Shown: positions 14,908 through 26,514, counted from the stretch's first letter. The stretch is 64,000 nt of DNA from JAEUMW01 sp963734295 (GCA_963734295.1 CAVTGS010000016.1:1-64000), one strand, 5' to 3'. Notes: a model not told the origin generated them from the letters alone. Numbers and translations are program-made.

Positions 14908-15552
14908 CTACTCCGGGACGATCCCGTATCGCAGAGCGACGCGATGCAGCTCGACCGCGGTGGAGATCCCCAGCTTCTGTTTGATCTGGGTGGCGTGGTT
15001 GGCGACCGTCTTCGCGCTCACGTAGAGCGCTTCGGCGATCTGCTCGGCGGTTTGTCCCGCGGCGAGCAGGCGGAAGATCTCGAACTCCCGCGGCGTGAGT
15101 GCGCTCAAGGGATCGCGCTCGCCGGCAACGCTCTCTAGCGCGAGCTTCTGCGCCATCTCTGCTGACAGGAACGTGCGCCCCGCGGCAATCGTGCGCACCG
15201 CCTCCACCAGGACCTCGGGCGCACTCGCTTTGGTAACGTATCCGCACGCGCCAGCCCGCATCGCTTGCTGCGCGAAAGCGGCGCTCTCGTGCATGCTGAA
15301 GACGAGGATGCGCGCCGCCGGGAACCGCCCGACGATACGGCGGATCGCTTCCAGACCGCCCATGCCGGGCATCGAGAGATCCATCACGGCGACATCGGGC
15401 TGGCAGTCGCCGAAGGCGCGGTAGGCTTCGTCTCCACTCACCGCTTCGGCCACGACGCGAATGCCGGGCATCTGCTCGAGCAGCCGTCGAAAGCCGGCGC
15501 GCACGACAGCGTGGTCATCGACGAGCATTAACGTAATCTCGCTGGCGGTCAT
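14908..15552 (-). CDS. NarL/LuxR-type response regulator (MoxX-like)
   Basis: A 214-residue two-component regulator. The receiver domain (1-125) has the acidic pair DD at 12-13, the phosphorylation site Asp58 in VMDLSMPG, and a C-terminal Lys in YVTKASAPE. The DNA-binding domain (150-210) is a LuxR/NarL helix-turn-helix (LTPREFEIFRLLAAGQTAEQ, then VANHATQIKQKLGI). It lies one base after the kinase stop and is surely its partner. Likely targets are the palindromes at 14853-14888 and 14608-14620. Start ATG at 15552. Intact. Confidence 0.93.
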   Translation of the reverse strand: MTASEITLMLVDDHAVVRAGFRRLLEQMPGIRVVAEAVSGDEAYRAFGDCQPDVAVMDLSMPGMGGLEAIRRIVGRFPAARILVFSMHESAAFAQQAMRAGACGYVTKASAPEVLVEAVRTIAAGRTFLSAEMAQKLALESVAGERDPLSALTPREFEIFRLLAAGQTAEQIAEALYVSAKTVANHATQIKQKLGISTAVELHRVALRYGIVPE

Positions 15553-15553
15553 C

Positions 15554-16891
15554 TCACACCCGCTCGGTCTCCGCGACCGGCAGCTCGACGATGAGCGTCA
15601 CGCCCCGGCCGCGCCGGCTCGCGAGCCTGCATGGCGCCGCCCAGGGACTCGACCCGTTCGCGCATGCCCGGAAGCCCGAAGCCACGGCCGGCGGCGTTGC
15701 GGTCCATGCCGATGCCGTCGTCCTGCACTTCCACGGTGAGTGCCGCACCCCGGTGCACGCGGACCTCCAGGTGACGCGCGTGCGCATGGCGCGCGACATT
15801 CGTCAGTCGCTTCCTGCACGACCCGGTACACCGTGATGTTCAACGTTTCGCCGACTTCGTCCAGCGAGCCACCGACATGAAGCTCGCAGGCAGTGCCCGG
15901 GTTGCGCTGCTGCCAGGTCTTCACCAGCTCGTGCAAGGCCTCTTCGAGGCCGAGCCTGTCGAGCGTTTCGGCGTGCAGCCGCTGCAGCATGCTGCGGACG
16001 AGGTCCATGATGTGGCGGGTGACTTCCACGATTGCCTCGGCGCTTTCACGCGGCGCGGGCTTGCCGGCTTTTGCTGCGTTCAGGATCGCGGCGCCGTCGG
16101 CGAGGATGCCGGTGAGGCACTGCCCGAGCTCGTCGTGCAGCTCGCGCGCGAGGCTGCGTCGTTCTTCCTCCTGCACCTGGATCAACTGCTGTGCGAGCCG
16201 GCGGTTCTGGGTCACGCTCGCCTGCAATTTGTCCATCATGCGGTTGAAGGTCGACGCGATGCGCGCGAGCTCGGGCAGCGGGAGGGGCGGCATCCGCGTG
16301 TCGAGGTTGCCCCGCTCCAGCTCGGTGAGGGCGCCGAGGATCTTGTTCACCGGCGCGAGCGCGCGCCCCACCAACCAGTAGATCGAGGGCGTTCGTCACG
16401 ACGAAGATCGCGAGCGCGAGCTGCATGAGGTTGGTCGCGTCTTTCCATACCTCGTCGACCTCGAAAGTCGGATCGGGACTCACCACCAGCGCGCCGACCG
16501 TCTTGCCCTCTGCCACGACTGTGCGGCGGATCGTGGTGACATCGGTGCTCGGGATCCTCCCGACCAGGTTCGCGAACCAGCGCGGCGCGGACGCGGCCGG
16601 CGCACCGTCCGGGTGATTCGTTTCCAGGAGCCCTCCCTCGAGATCGTAGAGCTCGATCGTCAAGTGACGCACCTGACCGAGCGCCGCCAGATCGAAACGC
16701 GGCGGACCGGCATCGGCCAAGGCCGCGCGCGCGAGCTCGGCGTCGAGAAAGTGCATGGCGAGGTTTGCCGTGGACGCAATCTCGTTTCGCACATCGGTGC
16801 GTGCTTCGCGCACGAGGAACGCGCTGCCGGCGAGGAAGATGGCGGCGAGCACGAGAGTGATCACCAGGTTCAGGCGGAGCTTGAGGCTCAT
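15554..16891 (-). CDS. sensor histidine kinase, LapD/MoxY-type N-terminus, three frameshifts
   Basis: Inner-membrane kinase for the adjacent NarL-type regulator. The first helix (LRLNLVITLVLAAIFLAGSA) and the periplasmic region (NEIASTANLAMHFLDAEL) resemble the LapD/MoxY N-terminal domain; a second membrane segment and a HAMP linker follow, then a HisKA_3 box RSLARELHDELGQCL and a HATPase with DDGIGMD and GFGLPGMRERV. The frame changes near 16384, 15807 and between 15600 and 15630; each is repaired by removing one base, giving a normal kinase ending TLIVELPVAETERV. Sequence error is more likely than decay. The ATG at 16891 fits the family N-terminus. Confidence 0.82.
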
Positions 16892-16920
16892 CGCGTGCGA
16901 TCGGTGTGCTGGGATCGGAT

Positions 16921-16958
16921 GGCAGCCGCGCTAACGGCGTGCGGCTGCCTGAGATTAT
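16921..16958 (-). promoter_or_regulatory. -10 box and leader hairpin before the kinase gene
   Basis: On the minus strand a consensus TATAAT (16953-16958) is followed within a few bases by the inverted repeat GGCAGCCGC/GCGGCTGCC (16921-16929, 16941-16949). If the -10 is used, the hairpin is the first thing transcribed, 30 bases before the kinase ATG. No clear -35 box. Confidence 0.4.
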
Positions 16959-17083
16959 AGCGACGGTTGCGGCGCGGCCCCGATCGCGTGTCTGGCTAGA
17001 TTGAACCAGGATGCTGGCTGCGAGGAACCACAGCGAAGCGCAGGGCTATTCGACGCATTCTCCCTGCCTGGTCGGAACCGCCA

Positions 17084-17119
17084 GAAAAAACAAGGGCTAG
17101 GCCACTTGCGGCCCAGCCC
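17084..17119 (-). terminator. terminator of the efflux operon
   Basis: On the minus strand the stem GGGCTGGGCC/GGCCTAGCCC (one mismatch) precedes TTGTTTTTT, a textbook Rho-independent terminator about 85 bases after the outer-membrane factor stop. Confidence 0.8.
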
Positions 17120-17202
17120 GAAGTTCAGCCTAGACGAAAGCCTGAACAGTGCGAGCGTTGTATCGCGCAATCGCCGTGCCACGCACGCGCGCCCGTCCGC
17201 GC

Positions 17203-18645
17203 TCACGGCAGCAGGCTCCCCGTCGTCGGGAGCTCCGATGCAGTCCAACCGCCGCCCAGGGCCTTCACCAGCAATACGCTCGACGTCAGCCGTTGGCCGA
17301 GGATGCCGATCGCGGTTCGTTCGTTGTCGAGCGCGACCCGTTGCACGGCCACCACGTTGAGGTAGCTCACGATCCCGGCCTTGTATTGATTGGTGGTGAG
17401 CTCGACCGACTCCCGCGCCAGTCGCACCGCCTCGTCCTGGACGTTGGCCTCCTGTTCGAGGATGCGCAACGCCGCGACGTTGTTCTCGACTTCCTGGAAA
17501 CCCGTGAGCACGGTCTGGCGATAGGCGGCGACCTGGGCGTCGTAGGCCGCTTTCGCCTGATTGCTGACGCCGCGGCGCAGCCCGCCGTCGAACAGCACCT
17601 GGGCGAGCGCCGGGCCGACCGCCCAGAAGCGGCTCGGACTGCTGATCAGATCCCCGAGATCCTGACTGCGGAAACCGCCGGATCCCGTCAGCGTGAAGGT
17701 GGGGTAGAACGCAGCCTGGGCGACGCCGATCTGGGCATTCGCGGCGGCGACCGCGCGCTCCGCTGCGGCCACGTCCGGTCGGCGCTCGAGCAGTTCGGAG
17801 GGCAGTCCGAGCGGGATGTAGGGCGATGTCGCAGCAAGCGGTGCCGGCGGAATCGAGAAGGTCGAGGGCGTCTCTCCCACGAGCACGGCGATGGCGTTTT
17901 CGAGCGCGGCGCGCTGGACGCCGATCTCGATCGCCTGGGCCTGCGTGGTCCGGAGCTGGGTCTCGGCCTGGACCACGTCCACCTTGGCGGCCACACCTGC
18001 GGCATAGCGATTCTGCGTGAGCTGGAGCGACCGCTCGAACGCGCTGGCGGTGTCGTCGAGGAGCTTCTTCTGTGCATCGGCGACGCGCAGGAGGAAGTAG
18101 CTCTGGGCGAGCTGTGCTTGCGCAGCGAGACGCACTGTTTCGAGGTCCGCGGCACTCGCCTGGGCGTTGGCTTCGCTCGCCTCGAGCTGGCGCCGTACGC
18201 GGCCCCACAGGTCGATCTCCCACGTGGCATCGAGCGAGAGCGTGTAGTTGTTGACCGGGGCGGTGGAGTTGACCGGGCGGTTCGCGAGGTTCGGCGACTG
18301 GCTGCGGCTCGTCGAGGCCGTTCCGCCCAGCGTCGGAAACAGCCCGGCGCGCGCCTGCTGCACGATCGCTTGCGCCTGGCGGTACTGGGCCTCGGCCGCC
18401 AGCACGTTCTGGTTCGAGATCTGGACGCGCTCCTCGAGAGCGTTCAATTGCGGGTCGCCGAAGATCTCCCACCACTTGCCCCGGCTCACGTCATCGCGGG
18501 GCTCGGCCGGTTTCCATGCGCTCCCTTCCTTGTAGGCTGTCGGGGTTTCCGTCGACGGGCGCACGTAATCGGGTCCGACCATGCAACCGGCGAGGAGCGC
18601 TGCCGCGGCCGGCAACACGAGGACGAGACGTCCAGCGTGCCTCAT
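17203..18645 (-). CDS. RND efflux outer-membrane lipoprotein, NodT/OprM family
   Basis: A 480-residue TolC-like outer-membrane channel that completes the tripartite pump encoded upstream. It starts with a lipoprotein signal (LVLVLPAAAALLAGC) followed by MVGPDYVRP, the classic NodT-family start. Two outer-membrane efflux repeats follow, with KWWEIFGDPQLNALEE, LFPTLGG, and in the second half FYPTFTLTGSGGFRS and QYKAGIVSYLNVVAVQ. The ATG at 18645 overlaps the stop of the second pump gene (ATGA), so all four genes are translationally coupled. Ends in front of a strong terminator. Intact. Confidence 0.93.
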   Translation of the reverse strand: MRHAGRLVLVLPAAAALLAGCMVGPDYVRPSTETPTAYKEGSAWKPAEPRDDVSRGKWWEIFGDPQLNALEERVQISNQNVLAAEAQYRQAQAIVQQARAGLFPTLGGTASTSRSQSPNLANRPVNSTAPVNNYTLSLDATWEIDLWGRVRRQLEASEANAQASAADLETVRLAAQAQLAQSYFLLRVADAQKKLLDDTASAFERSLQLTQNRYAAGVAAKVDVVQAETQLRTTQAQAIEIGVQRAALENAIAVLVGETPSTFSIPPAPLAATSPYIPLGLPSELLERRPDVAAAERAVAAANAQIGVAQAAFYPTFTLTGSGGFRSQDLGDLISSPSRFWAVGPALAQVLFDGGLRRGVSNQAKAAYDAQVAAYRQTVLTGFQEVENNVAALRILEQEANVQDEAVRLARESVELTTNQYKAGIVSYLNVVAVQRVALDNERTAIGILGQRLTSSVLLVKALGGGWTASELPTTGSLLP

Positions 18646-21600
18646 CGACCGGCTCCGGACGGCGCGGCGGCGCGCGGCGCGCTGCGACCGAGGCGAGCCC
18701 GCCAGAGGCGCTGGGCCCACAGCCGGAAACGGTCGAGGTAGAGATAGACCACCGGCGTGGTGTAGAGCGTCAGCATCTGGCTCACGATCAGGCCGCCGAC
18801 GATGGCGATGCCGAGCGGACGCCTGAGCTCCGCGCCGTCGCCGCTGCCGAGTGCGAGCGGCAGCGCGCCGAGCAGCGCCGCCAGCGTGGTCATCATGATC
18901 GGGCGGAAGCGCAGCACGCACGCCTCGAAGATCGCCTCGGCCGGGCGCCTTCCCTGGTTGCGTTCGGCGTCGAGGGCGAAGTCCACCATCATGATCGCGT
19001 TCTTCTTCACCAGCCCGATCAGGAGGAAAACACCGATCAGCGCGATCACGCTGAACTCCGTGCCGGTCAGGAGCAGCGCCAGCAGCGCGCCGACGCCGGC
19101 CGACGGCAGCGTCGAGAGGATGGTGATCGGATGCACGAGACTTTCGTAGAGGATGCCGAGCACGATGTAGACGGCAACGAGCGCGCCGAGAATCAGCAAT
19201 GGCTGGTCGTCGAGGGATTGCTGGAAGACCTTCGCGGTTGCCTGGTTGCTGCCCTGGATCGTCGCGGGCACGCCGATACGCACCATGGTGGCATCGATCG
19301 CGCGCAGGGCTTCGGATAACGACACACCCGTGGCGAGATTGAACGAGACCGTCGTCGCCGCGAACTGGCCCTGGTGGTTGACCGCGAGGGGCGTGTTGGC
19401 GAGCTCGTAACGGGCGAATGCGGAGAGCGGAACCAGCACGCCCGATTCGGCGCGCGCGTAGATCCCCTTCAGCGCCTCGGGTCCCTGGGCGTATTGCGGC
19501 GCCACCTCCATCACCACCCGGTACTGGTTGCGCGTGGAGTAGATGGTCGATACCTGCGTCTGGCCGAACGCGTTGCCGAGCGCGGAGGCGATCGCATCGG
19601 CCGTGACGCCGAGGCGCGCCGCGGTCGGCCGGTCGATCACGAGGGCGGTCTCGAGGCCGCGCACCTCCTGGTCGGAGTCGACGTCGGTGAGCTCCGGCAC
19701 GCGCTGCAAGGCGTCCTGCAGCCGCAGGGTCCAGGTGCGGAGCTCAGCCGACGTCGTCTCCCTGCAGGGTGTACTGATAGGTGCCGCTCGACTGCCGCCC
19801 GCCGGCCCGGACGTCCTGCACCGGGTTCAGGAAAAGCCGCGCGCCGGGCTGCCGCGCGAGCTGCGGGCGCAGCCGTTCGATCACGTGGTCGGACGTTTCC
19901 CTGCGCTCGGCGAGGGGTTTCAACTGAATGAACATCGTGCCCGAGTTGCGCTGTCCGCCACCGGTGAACGCGGTGACGTTCTGCACCGCCGGGTCGGCGC
20001 GCACGATTTCGACGAAGTCCGCGACCTTCTGCCGCATCGCCTGGAACGAGATGCTCTGGTCGGCGCGGATCCAGCCGATGAGCCGGCCGGTGTCCTGCGT
20101 CGGGATGAAGCCCTTGGGGATCGCCACGTACAGGTAGACGTTCAGGGCGATGGTCGCCGCCAGCAGCACCATCATGAAGCGGCCGTGGCGCAACGACCAG
20201 GCGAGGCTCACCCGGTAGCCGTGCAGGAGCCACTGGAAGACGCGCTCGCTCGCGCGGTACAGGCGGCCGCGAGTGCGCTCGTGCTCGGGCTTGAGCAGCC
20301 GCGCGCACATCATCGGGGTGGCGGTGAGCGAGATCAAGAGCGAGACCAGCACGGCCGCCGACAGCGTGACGGCGAATTCCCGGAACAACCGGCCCACGAT
20401 GCCGCCCATGAACAAGAGCGGCATGAACACGGCCACCAGCGACACGCTCATCGACAGCACCGTGAAACCTACCTCGCGCGTGCCGACGAGTGCCGCCTGC
20501 GTGGGGTTCATGCCGCGCTCGACGTGCCGCGATACGTTCTCGAGCACGACGATGGCATCGTCGACGACGAAGCCGGCGGCCACGATGAGCGCCATCAGCG
20601 ACAGGTTGTTCAGGCTGAATCCGGCGAGGTACATCACGCTGAAGGTCGCGACCAGCGACACGGGCACCGCCACGGTCGGGATGAGCGTCGCCTGCACGCT
20701 GCGCAGGAACACGAACACCACTGCGACGACGAGCGCGATCGCGATCAGGAGCGTGCGCTCGACTTCGCGCAGCGAGGCGCGGATGGTCGACGTGCGCTCC
20801 ATCATGAGTTCGAGGTCGATCGCGGCCGGGATCGACGCGCGCAGGAACGGCAGCAGGCTGCGCACCCGCTCCACCGTCTCGATGATGTTGGCGCCCGGCT
20901 CGCGCGAGATCTGGAGGATGATCGCCGGCTTGCCGTTCGCGAGGCCGGCGTTGCGCACGTCCTGCACGGAATCCACCACCTCCGCCACGTCGCCGAGCCG
21001 CACCGGGGCGCCATTGCGGTAGGCGACCACGAGCGGCCGGTACTCCGCCGCCTTCTTTGCCTGATCGTTGGCGTAGATCGACCACTGCCGCTCGCCGTTC
21101 TCGAGGAAGCCCTTCGGCCGGTTGGCGTTCGCGGCGGCAAGCGCTGCGCGCACCTCGTCGAGCCCGATGCCGTGATGGTTCAACGCGGTCGGGTTGAGCT
21201 CCACGCGGACCGCCGGCAGCGAGCTGCCCCCGACGCTTACCTGCCCGACGCCCTCCACCTGCGAGAGCTTCTGCGCGAGCACCGTGGAGGCCACGTCGTA
21301 GAGCTGGCCCGGGGTCAAGAGATCGGAGGTGAGCGCCAGCACCATGATGGGGGCATCGGCGGGATTCACCTTCCGGTACGTCGGATTGTTCGGGAGGCTC
21401 GTGGGGAGCTGGGCGCGCGCCGCGTTGATCGCGGCCTGCACGTCGTTCGCGGCGCTGTCGATGTCGCGCGCGAGATCGAACTGCAGCGTGATCCGGGTCG
21501 ATCCCTGGGTCGACGACGAGGTGATCTCGTTCACGCCCGCGATGCGGCCGAGCTGGCGTTCGAGCGGTGTTGCCACGGTCCCGGCCATCACCTCTGGGCT

Positions 21601-21762
21601 CGCGCCGGGCAGCGCCGCCGTCACCGAGATCGTCGGGAACTCGACCTGGGGCAGGGGCGCGACCGGTAGCAACCGGTAAGCCACCGCACCGGAGAGGACC
21701 AGCGCCAGCATGAGCAGCGTGGTCGCGACCGGGCGGTCGATGAAGGGCGCGGACAGGTTCAC
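18642..21762 (-). CDS. mdtC: RND efflux permease, MdtC-like, one frameshift
   Basis: About 1040 residues: an inner-membrane proton-driven drug/metabolite exporter of the HAE1 class, forming a heteromultimer with the MdtB-like product. N-terminal FIDRPVATTLLMLALVLSGA, the conserved GFVVDDAIVVLEN with its charged helix-4 residues, and near the C-terminus VKKNAIMMVDFALDAE and LRFRPIMMTT. GTG start at 21762 overlaps the mdtB-like stop. The frame shifts near 19748 (LQGDDVG, then ELRTWTLRLQDALQ); removing one base restores the family sequence. Two periplasmic porter loops are complete. Confidence 0.88.
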
Positions 21763-24700
21763 GGCTGCCGACCCTCGACCGCGGGGCCGCGCGCGCTCGC
21801 CGCGGGGGGCCGGTCGACGCGCCGGGCCATCCGGTCGAACGCGAGGTAGATCACCGGTGTCGTGAACAGCGTGAGCACCTGGCTCACGATCAGTCCGCCG
21901 ACCAGGGTGAGGCCGAGCGGGTGGCGCAGCTCGGACCCCACGCCGGTGCCGAGCATGAGCGGCAGCGCGCCGAGCAGTGCCGCCAGGGTGGTCATGAGGA
22001 TCGGGCGGAAGCGCAGCAGACACGCCTGGTAGATCGCCTCGCGCGCGGTCATGCCTTCACTGCGCTCCGCCTCGAGGGCGAAGTCGATCATCATGATGGC
22101 GTTCTTCTTGACGAGTCCGATCAGCAGGATGATGCCGATGATCGCGATGATGCCGAGCGGCGTGCCCGCGAGCATCAGGGCGAGCAGGGCGCCGACGGCA
22201 GCCGAGGGCAGCGTGGAGAGAATCGTGATCGGGTGGATGTAGCTCTCGTAGAGCACGCCGAGCACGATGTACATCGACGACGATGGCGGCGAGAATCAGC
22301 AGGAGCTGATTCGTGAGCGATGCGCGGAAAGCGAGCGCCGCGCCCTGGAAGCTCGTGAGCACGGAGGGCGGCAGGCCGATCTCCTGCGCCGTCGCTTCGA
22401 TCGCCGTCACGGCCGCACCGAGCGCGGCGTCGGGGGCGAGATTGAACGAGATGGTCGCGGCCGGAAACTGGCCGATGTGATTGATCGCGAGCGGCGCGGA
22501 CCCGACCGTCACCCGGGTGAGGGCATCGAGCGGCACCTGAGCGCCGGACGACGCCGTTACGTAGATGCCCTTGATCGCCTCCGGTCCGCTACGGAATTCG
22601 GGCTTGACCTCGAGCACCACCCGGTACTGCGTCGCCTGGGTGAAGATGGTCGAGATCAGCCGCTGCCCGAACGCGTCGTACAGCGCGTTGGAGATTGCCG
22701 CCGGCGTGATCCCGAGGCGTCCGGCGGTGTCGCGGTCGATGTCGACGAAGACTTGCAGCCCCGCGTCCTGGAGGTCGCTTGCCACGTCCGTGATCTGCGG
22801 CAGCCGTCGCAACTCGTCGACGAGTCGCGGCACCCACGTGGCGAGGGTCTGCGGATCCGAGGACTCGAGCGTGAACTGGTACTGGGTGCGGCTGACGCGG
22901 TCTTCGATGGTGAGATCCTGCACCGGCTGCATGTAGAGCGTGACGCCCTCCACCTTCGCGAGCTCCGGTTGCAGCCGCCGGATGACCTCGGTCGCGCTCG
23001 CCCCGCGCTCGGAGAGGGGCTTCAGGTTGATCAGCATCCGCCCGCTGTTGAGCGTCGCATTGGTGCCGTCCACGCCGATGAACGAGGACAGGCTCGCTAC
23101 CGCCGGGTCACGCAGCACGACGCGCGCGAGCGCTTGTTGGCGCTCCGCCATGGCCGAGAAGGAGACGCTCTGGGAGGCCTCCGAGATGCCCTGGATCACG
23201 CCCGTGTCCTGCACCGGGAAAAAGCCCTTCGGCACGAGGAGGTAGAGCACCACGGTGAGGACGAGGGTGGCGATCGCGACCGCGAGCGTCGCGCCCTGCC
23301 GGTCGAGCACCCAGGTGAGCATCCTGCCGTAGCGCGCGATCACCGCATCGAAGAACCGTCCCGTCGCGCGGTAGAAGCGGCTCTGTTCGGACGCGGGTGT
23401 GCGGTGCAGGAGCTTCGCGCACATCATCGGCGTGAGCGTGAGGGACACGACCGCCGAGATCAGGATTGCCACCGCCAGCGTGATCGCGAATTCGCGGAAG
23501 AGCCGGCCCACGACGTCGCCCATGAAGAGCAGCGGGATCAGCACCGCGATGAGCGACAGCGTGAGCGAGATGATGGTGAAGGCGATCTGGCGGGATCCCT
23601 TCAGCGCCGCCGCGAGAGGCGGTTCGCCGCGTTCGATGTAGCGCGCGATGTTCTCGATCACGACGATCGCGTCGTCCACCACGAAGCCGGTTGCGACGAC
23701 GAGCGCCATCAGCGTCAGGTTGTTGATGGAGAAGCCGGCGAGGTACATGAAGCCGAACGTGCCGACGAGCGACAACGGCACGGCGACGCTCGGAATCAGG
23801 GTGGCGGCGACGTTGCGCAGGAAGAGGAAGATCACCGTGACCACCAGGGCTACCGCGAGCAGGAGCTCGAACTGCACGTCGCGAACCGATGCGCGGATGG
23901 TCACGGTACGGTCTGTCAGCACCGCGATTTCGACGGCGGCGGGCAGGGACGACTGCAACTGCGGCAGCAGGCGCTTGACCCGGTCCACCACTTCGATCAC
24001 GTTGGCGCCCGGCTGGCGCTGGATGTTCAGGATCACCGCCGGCACGTCGTTCATCCACGCGGCGAGCCGCGCGTTCTCGGCGTCCTCGATTACGTCGGCG
24101 ACATCGGACAGGTAGATCGGTGCGCCGTTGCGATAGGCGACCACGATGCCCTTGTACTCAGCGGCCGAGCGCAACTGGTCGTTGGCGTCGATGGTGTAGC
24201 TGCGCTGGGCGCCGTCGAAGCTCCCCTTCGCCCTGTTGACGTTGGCCGCGGCGATCGCGGTACGCACCTCCTCGAGGGTCAGGCCCTGCGCGGCGAGCGC
24301 CTTCGGATTCGCCTGCACCCGTACCGCCGGCCGCTGACCGCCCGCGAGCGTGACGAGACCGACGCCCGACACCTGCGAGAGCTTCTGCGCGAGGCGGGTG
24401 TCCGCCAGGTTCTGCACCTCGGGCAGCGGCAGCGTCTGCGACGTGAGCCCGAGCGTCAGGATCGGCGCATCGGCCGGGTTGACCTTGCTGTAGACGGGCG
24501 GGGCGGGCAGATCCGGCGGCATCAGGTTCGAGGCGGCATTGATCGCCGCCTGCACACCCTGCTCCGCGACATCCAGACTCAAGTCGAGATTGAACTGCAG
24601 CGTGATGACCGACGCGCCGCCGGAGCTGGTGGAAGACATCTGCCTCAAGCCCGGAATCTGTCCGAACTGGCGCTCGAGCGGCGCGGTCACCGACGAGGTC

Positions 24701-24876
24701 ATGACTTCCGGGCTCGCGCCGGGATAGAACGTAATCACCTGGATCGTCGGGTAATCGACTTCGGGCAGCGCGGAGAGCGGCAACAGCCGGTAGGCCATGA
24801 TCCCCGACAGCAGGATCGCCGCCATGAAGAGCGAGGTCGCCACCGGCCGCAGGATGAACGGCCGCGAGGGATTCAT
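21759..24876 (-). CDS. mdtB: RND efflux permease, MdtB-like, one frameshift
   Basis: About 1039 residues, first permease of the pump. It begins NPSRPFILRPVATSLFMAA, as MdtB proteins do, and carries GFVVDDAIVVIENIARYIER in helix 4, two porter domains and the C-terminal VKKNAIMMIDFALEAERSEG. The ATG at 24876 overlaps the stop of the adaptor gene (ATGA). One extra base near 22270 splits the frame between LLLILAAIVV and YIVLGVLYESYIHP. The MdtBC family exports bile salts, novobiocin and metal-chelating compounds in enterics; substrates here are unknown. Confidence 0.88.
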
Positions 24877-26168
24877 GGTGCGGCGGTGCGCGGACGGCTG
24901 CGTGCGGCGCCGGCCTTGGCGGAGGATGGTGCGGCACCGCCGGCACCGGCGCTGCGTTCGATCGTTTCGACCTTGGAGCCTTCCCGCAACCGGTCGGCGC
25001 CGTCGACTACCACCCGCTCTCCGGGGGCCACGCCGGACTCCACCATCGCGGTGTCGCCTTCGATCGCCGCGAGCTTGATCGGCCGCAGCGCGACCGTCTG
25101 CTCGGGCGTGACGGCATAGACGAAAGTCCCCTGGGCGCTGCGCTGAATCGCGGCGGTCGGGATGGTCGTGACACCGCGCCGGGTGTCGAGCAGCAGGCGC
25201 ACGTTCACGAACTGATTCGGGAAGAGCGTCCCGTCGGTATTGGGGAACTCTGCCTTGAGCTTGACCGTCCCGGTGGCCGGGTCGATCTGGTTGTCGAACG
25301 TGAGCAGCACGCCCTCCGCGAGCCTCACCCTCTTCTCGCGGTCGTAGGCGTCGACCGCCAGCCGATCGCCCGAGTCGAGCCGCTTCATCACGCTCGGCAG
25401 ATGGTCCTGCGGCAGCGTGAACACCACCGTGATGGGTTTCAACTGGGTGATGACGACGAGACCGTTCGGATCCGAAGCGCGCACGATGTTGCCGGGGTCG
25501 ACCTGGCGCAGGCCGAGGCGGCCGCTGATCGGCGCGGTGACCCTGGCATAGGTGAGCTGCAGTCTGGCGTTACCGGCCTGGGACTGGTCGACCTTGACCG
25601 CGCCTTCGTACTGGCGCACCAGTGAGGCCTGCGTGTCGACCTGCTGCTTCGCGATGGAATCCTGCTCGAAGAGCGTGCGGTAGCGGTCGAGGTCGAGCCT
25701 TGCGTTGGCGAGGAGTGCCTGATCGCGCGCGAGCTGCCCTTCGGCCTGCGCGAGCTGCACCTGGAACGGGCGCGGGTCGATCTCGGCGAGCAGATCGCCT
25801 TCCTTGACGAGCTGGCCTTCCTTGAAGAGCACCCGCATCAATTGCCCTTCCACCCGGCTTCGTACCGTGGCGGTCTTGAGCGGGGTGACGGTCCCGAGGC
25901 CCTCCAGGTAGACGTCGATGTCGCCGGTCTTCGCCGCCGCTGCGACCACGGGAATCGGGCGCTCGGCCGCGTCGGGTCCGCGCGCTGCCGCGGCGGGGTC
26001 GCGGCTGGCGGGGAAGCGGGTATACGCGGCATAGGCGCCGGCGACGAGCAGGACTGCCAGAAGCGGCCAGAGCCAGCGCTGTCGTCTCGACCGCGGCGCA
26101 GGCATGACGGCCGGCCCGTGCGGTGCGGTGGCGACTTCCTGGATCTGGGGTTCGGTGGTGGTGTTCAT
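24873..26168 (-). CDS. mdtA: RND efflux periplasmic adaptor, MdtA-like
   Basis: A 431-residue membrane-fusion protein bridging permease and outer-membrane channel. After a cytoplasmic basic stretch comes one membrane anchor (WLWPLLAVLLVAGAYAAY), then lipoyl half-motifs (TVRSRVEGQLMRVLFKEGQL and VTAPISGRLGLRQVDPG) flanking a coiled-coil hairpin, and a beta-barrel plus membrane-proximal domain (TLFPNQFVNVRLLLDT, PTAAIQRSAQGTFVY). The ATG at 26168 gives the usual MdtA N-terminus. First gene of the four-gene operon. Intact. Confidence 0.93.
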   Translation of the reverse strand: MNTTTEPQIQEVATAPHGPAVMPAPRSRRQRWLWPLLAVLLVAGAYAAYTRFPASRDPAAAARGPDAAERPIPVVAAAAKTGDIDVYLEGLGTVTPLKTATVRSRVEGQLMRVLFKEGQLVKEGDLLAEIDPRPFQVQLAQAEGQLARDQALLANARLDLDRYRTLFEQDSIAKQQVDTQASLVRQYEGAVKVDQSQAGNARLQLTYARVTAPISGRLGLRQVDPGNIVRASDPNGLVVITQLKPITVVFTLPQDHLPSVMKRLDSGDRLAVDAYDREKRVRLAEGVLLTFDNQIDPATGTVKLKAEFPNTDGTLFPNQFVNVRLLLDTRRGVTTIPTAAIQRSAQGTFVYAVTPEQTVALRPIKLAAIEGDTAMVESGVAPGERVVVDGADRLREGSKVETIERSAGAGGAAPSSAKAGAARSRPRTAAP

Positions 26169-26482
26169 CGTTTCAGCAGCAGTCTCGTGCCGCCGGCGGG
26201 CGGTACGCGGCACCGGCTCACACGCCGGTTCGCCGGCCGGGTTGCGCCCGCGCTGTGCGTCGTGACCCGGGTGGATCGACGCTCACGACAGCGGAGAATC
26301 CCGACGACGATGCTGCTGGATTATAGCGACAGCGTCCACCCGACCGAGTTCGGGACGAGCCCGGCGGCTCGGTGGCCGTCCCGGGAGAATTGGCTGCAAT
26401 CAACCTGCTGGTGGCTGCCTGGAACCAGCGCGTGTGGCAGGGTCCAGCCGGGCCAGGAGCGGGAGGGTGGGAAAGTCGCTGC
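26169..26482 (-). promoter_or_regulatory. upstream region of the efflux operon
   Basis: Holds a minus-strand TATAAT (26320-26325) about 150 bases before mdtA, in the context GTCGCTATAATC, identical to that before the kinase gene at 16953. No -35 match and no gene is seen in the rest of the stretch. Confidence 0.35.
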
Positions 26483-26514
26483 AAAAACAAAGGCCGGGTG
26501 AGACGCCCCCGGCC
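26483..26514 (-). terminator. terminator of the sensor kinase/sigma-54 regulator operon
   Basis: On the minus strand GGCCGGG, a loop of nine bases and CCCGGCC are followed by TTTGTTTTTG. It lies 74 bases past the regulator stop. Confidence 0.82.

Noticed and set aside
22267..25119. Very long open frame opposite mdtB and mdtA (and similar ones opposite mdtC, algC and ubiG-mtaD)
   Set aside because: Such antisense frames are common in GC-rich genes; translations are rich in Arg, His, Asp and Ala with no family pattern, while the opposite strand has clear families.
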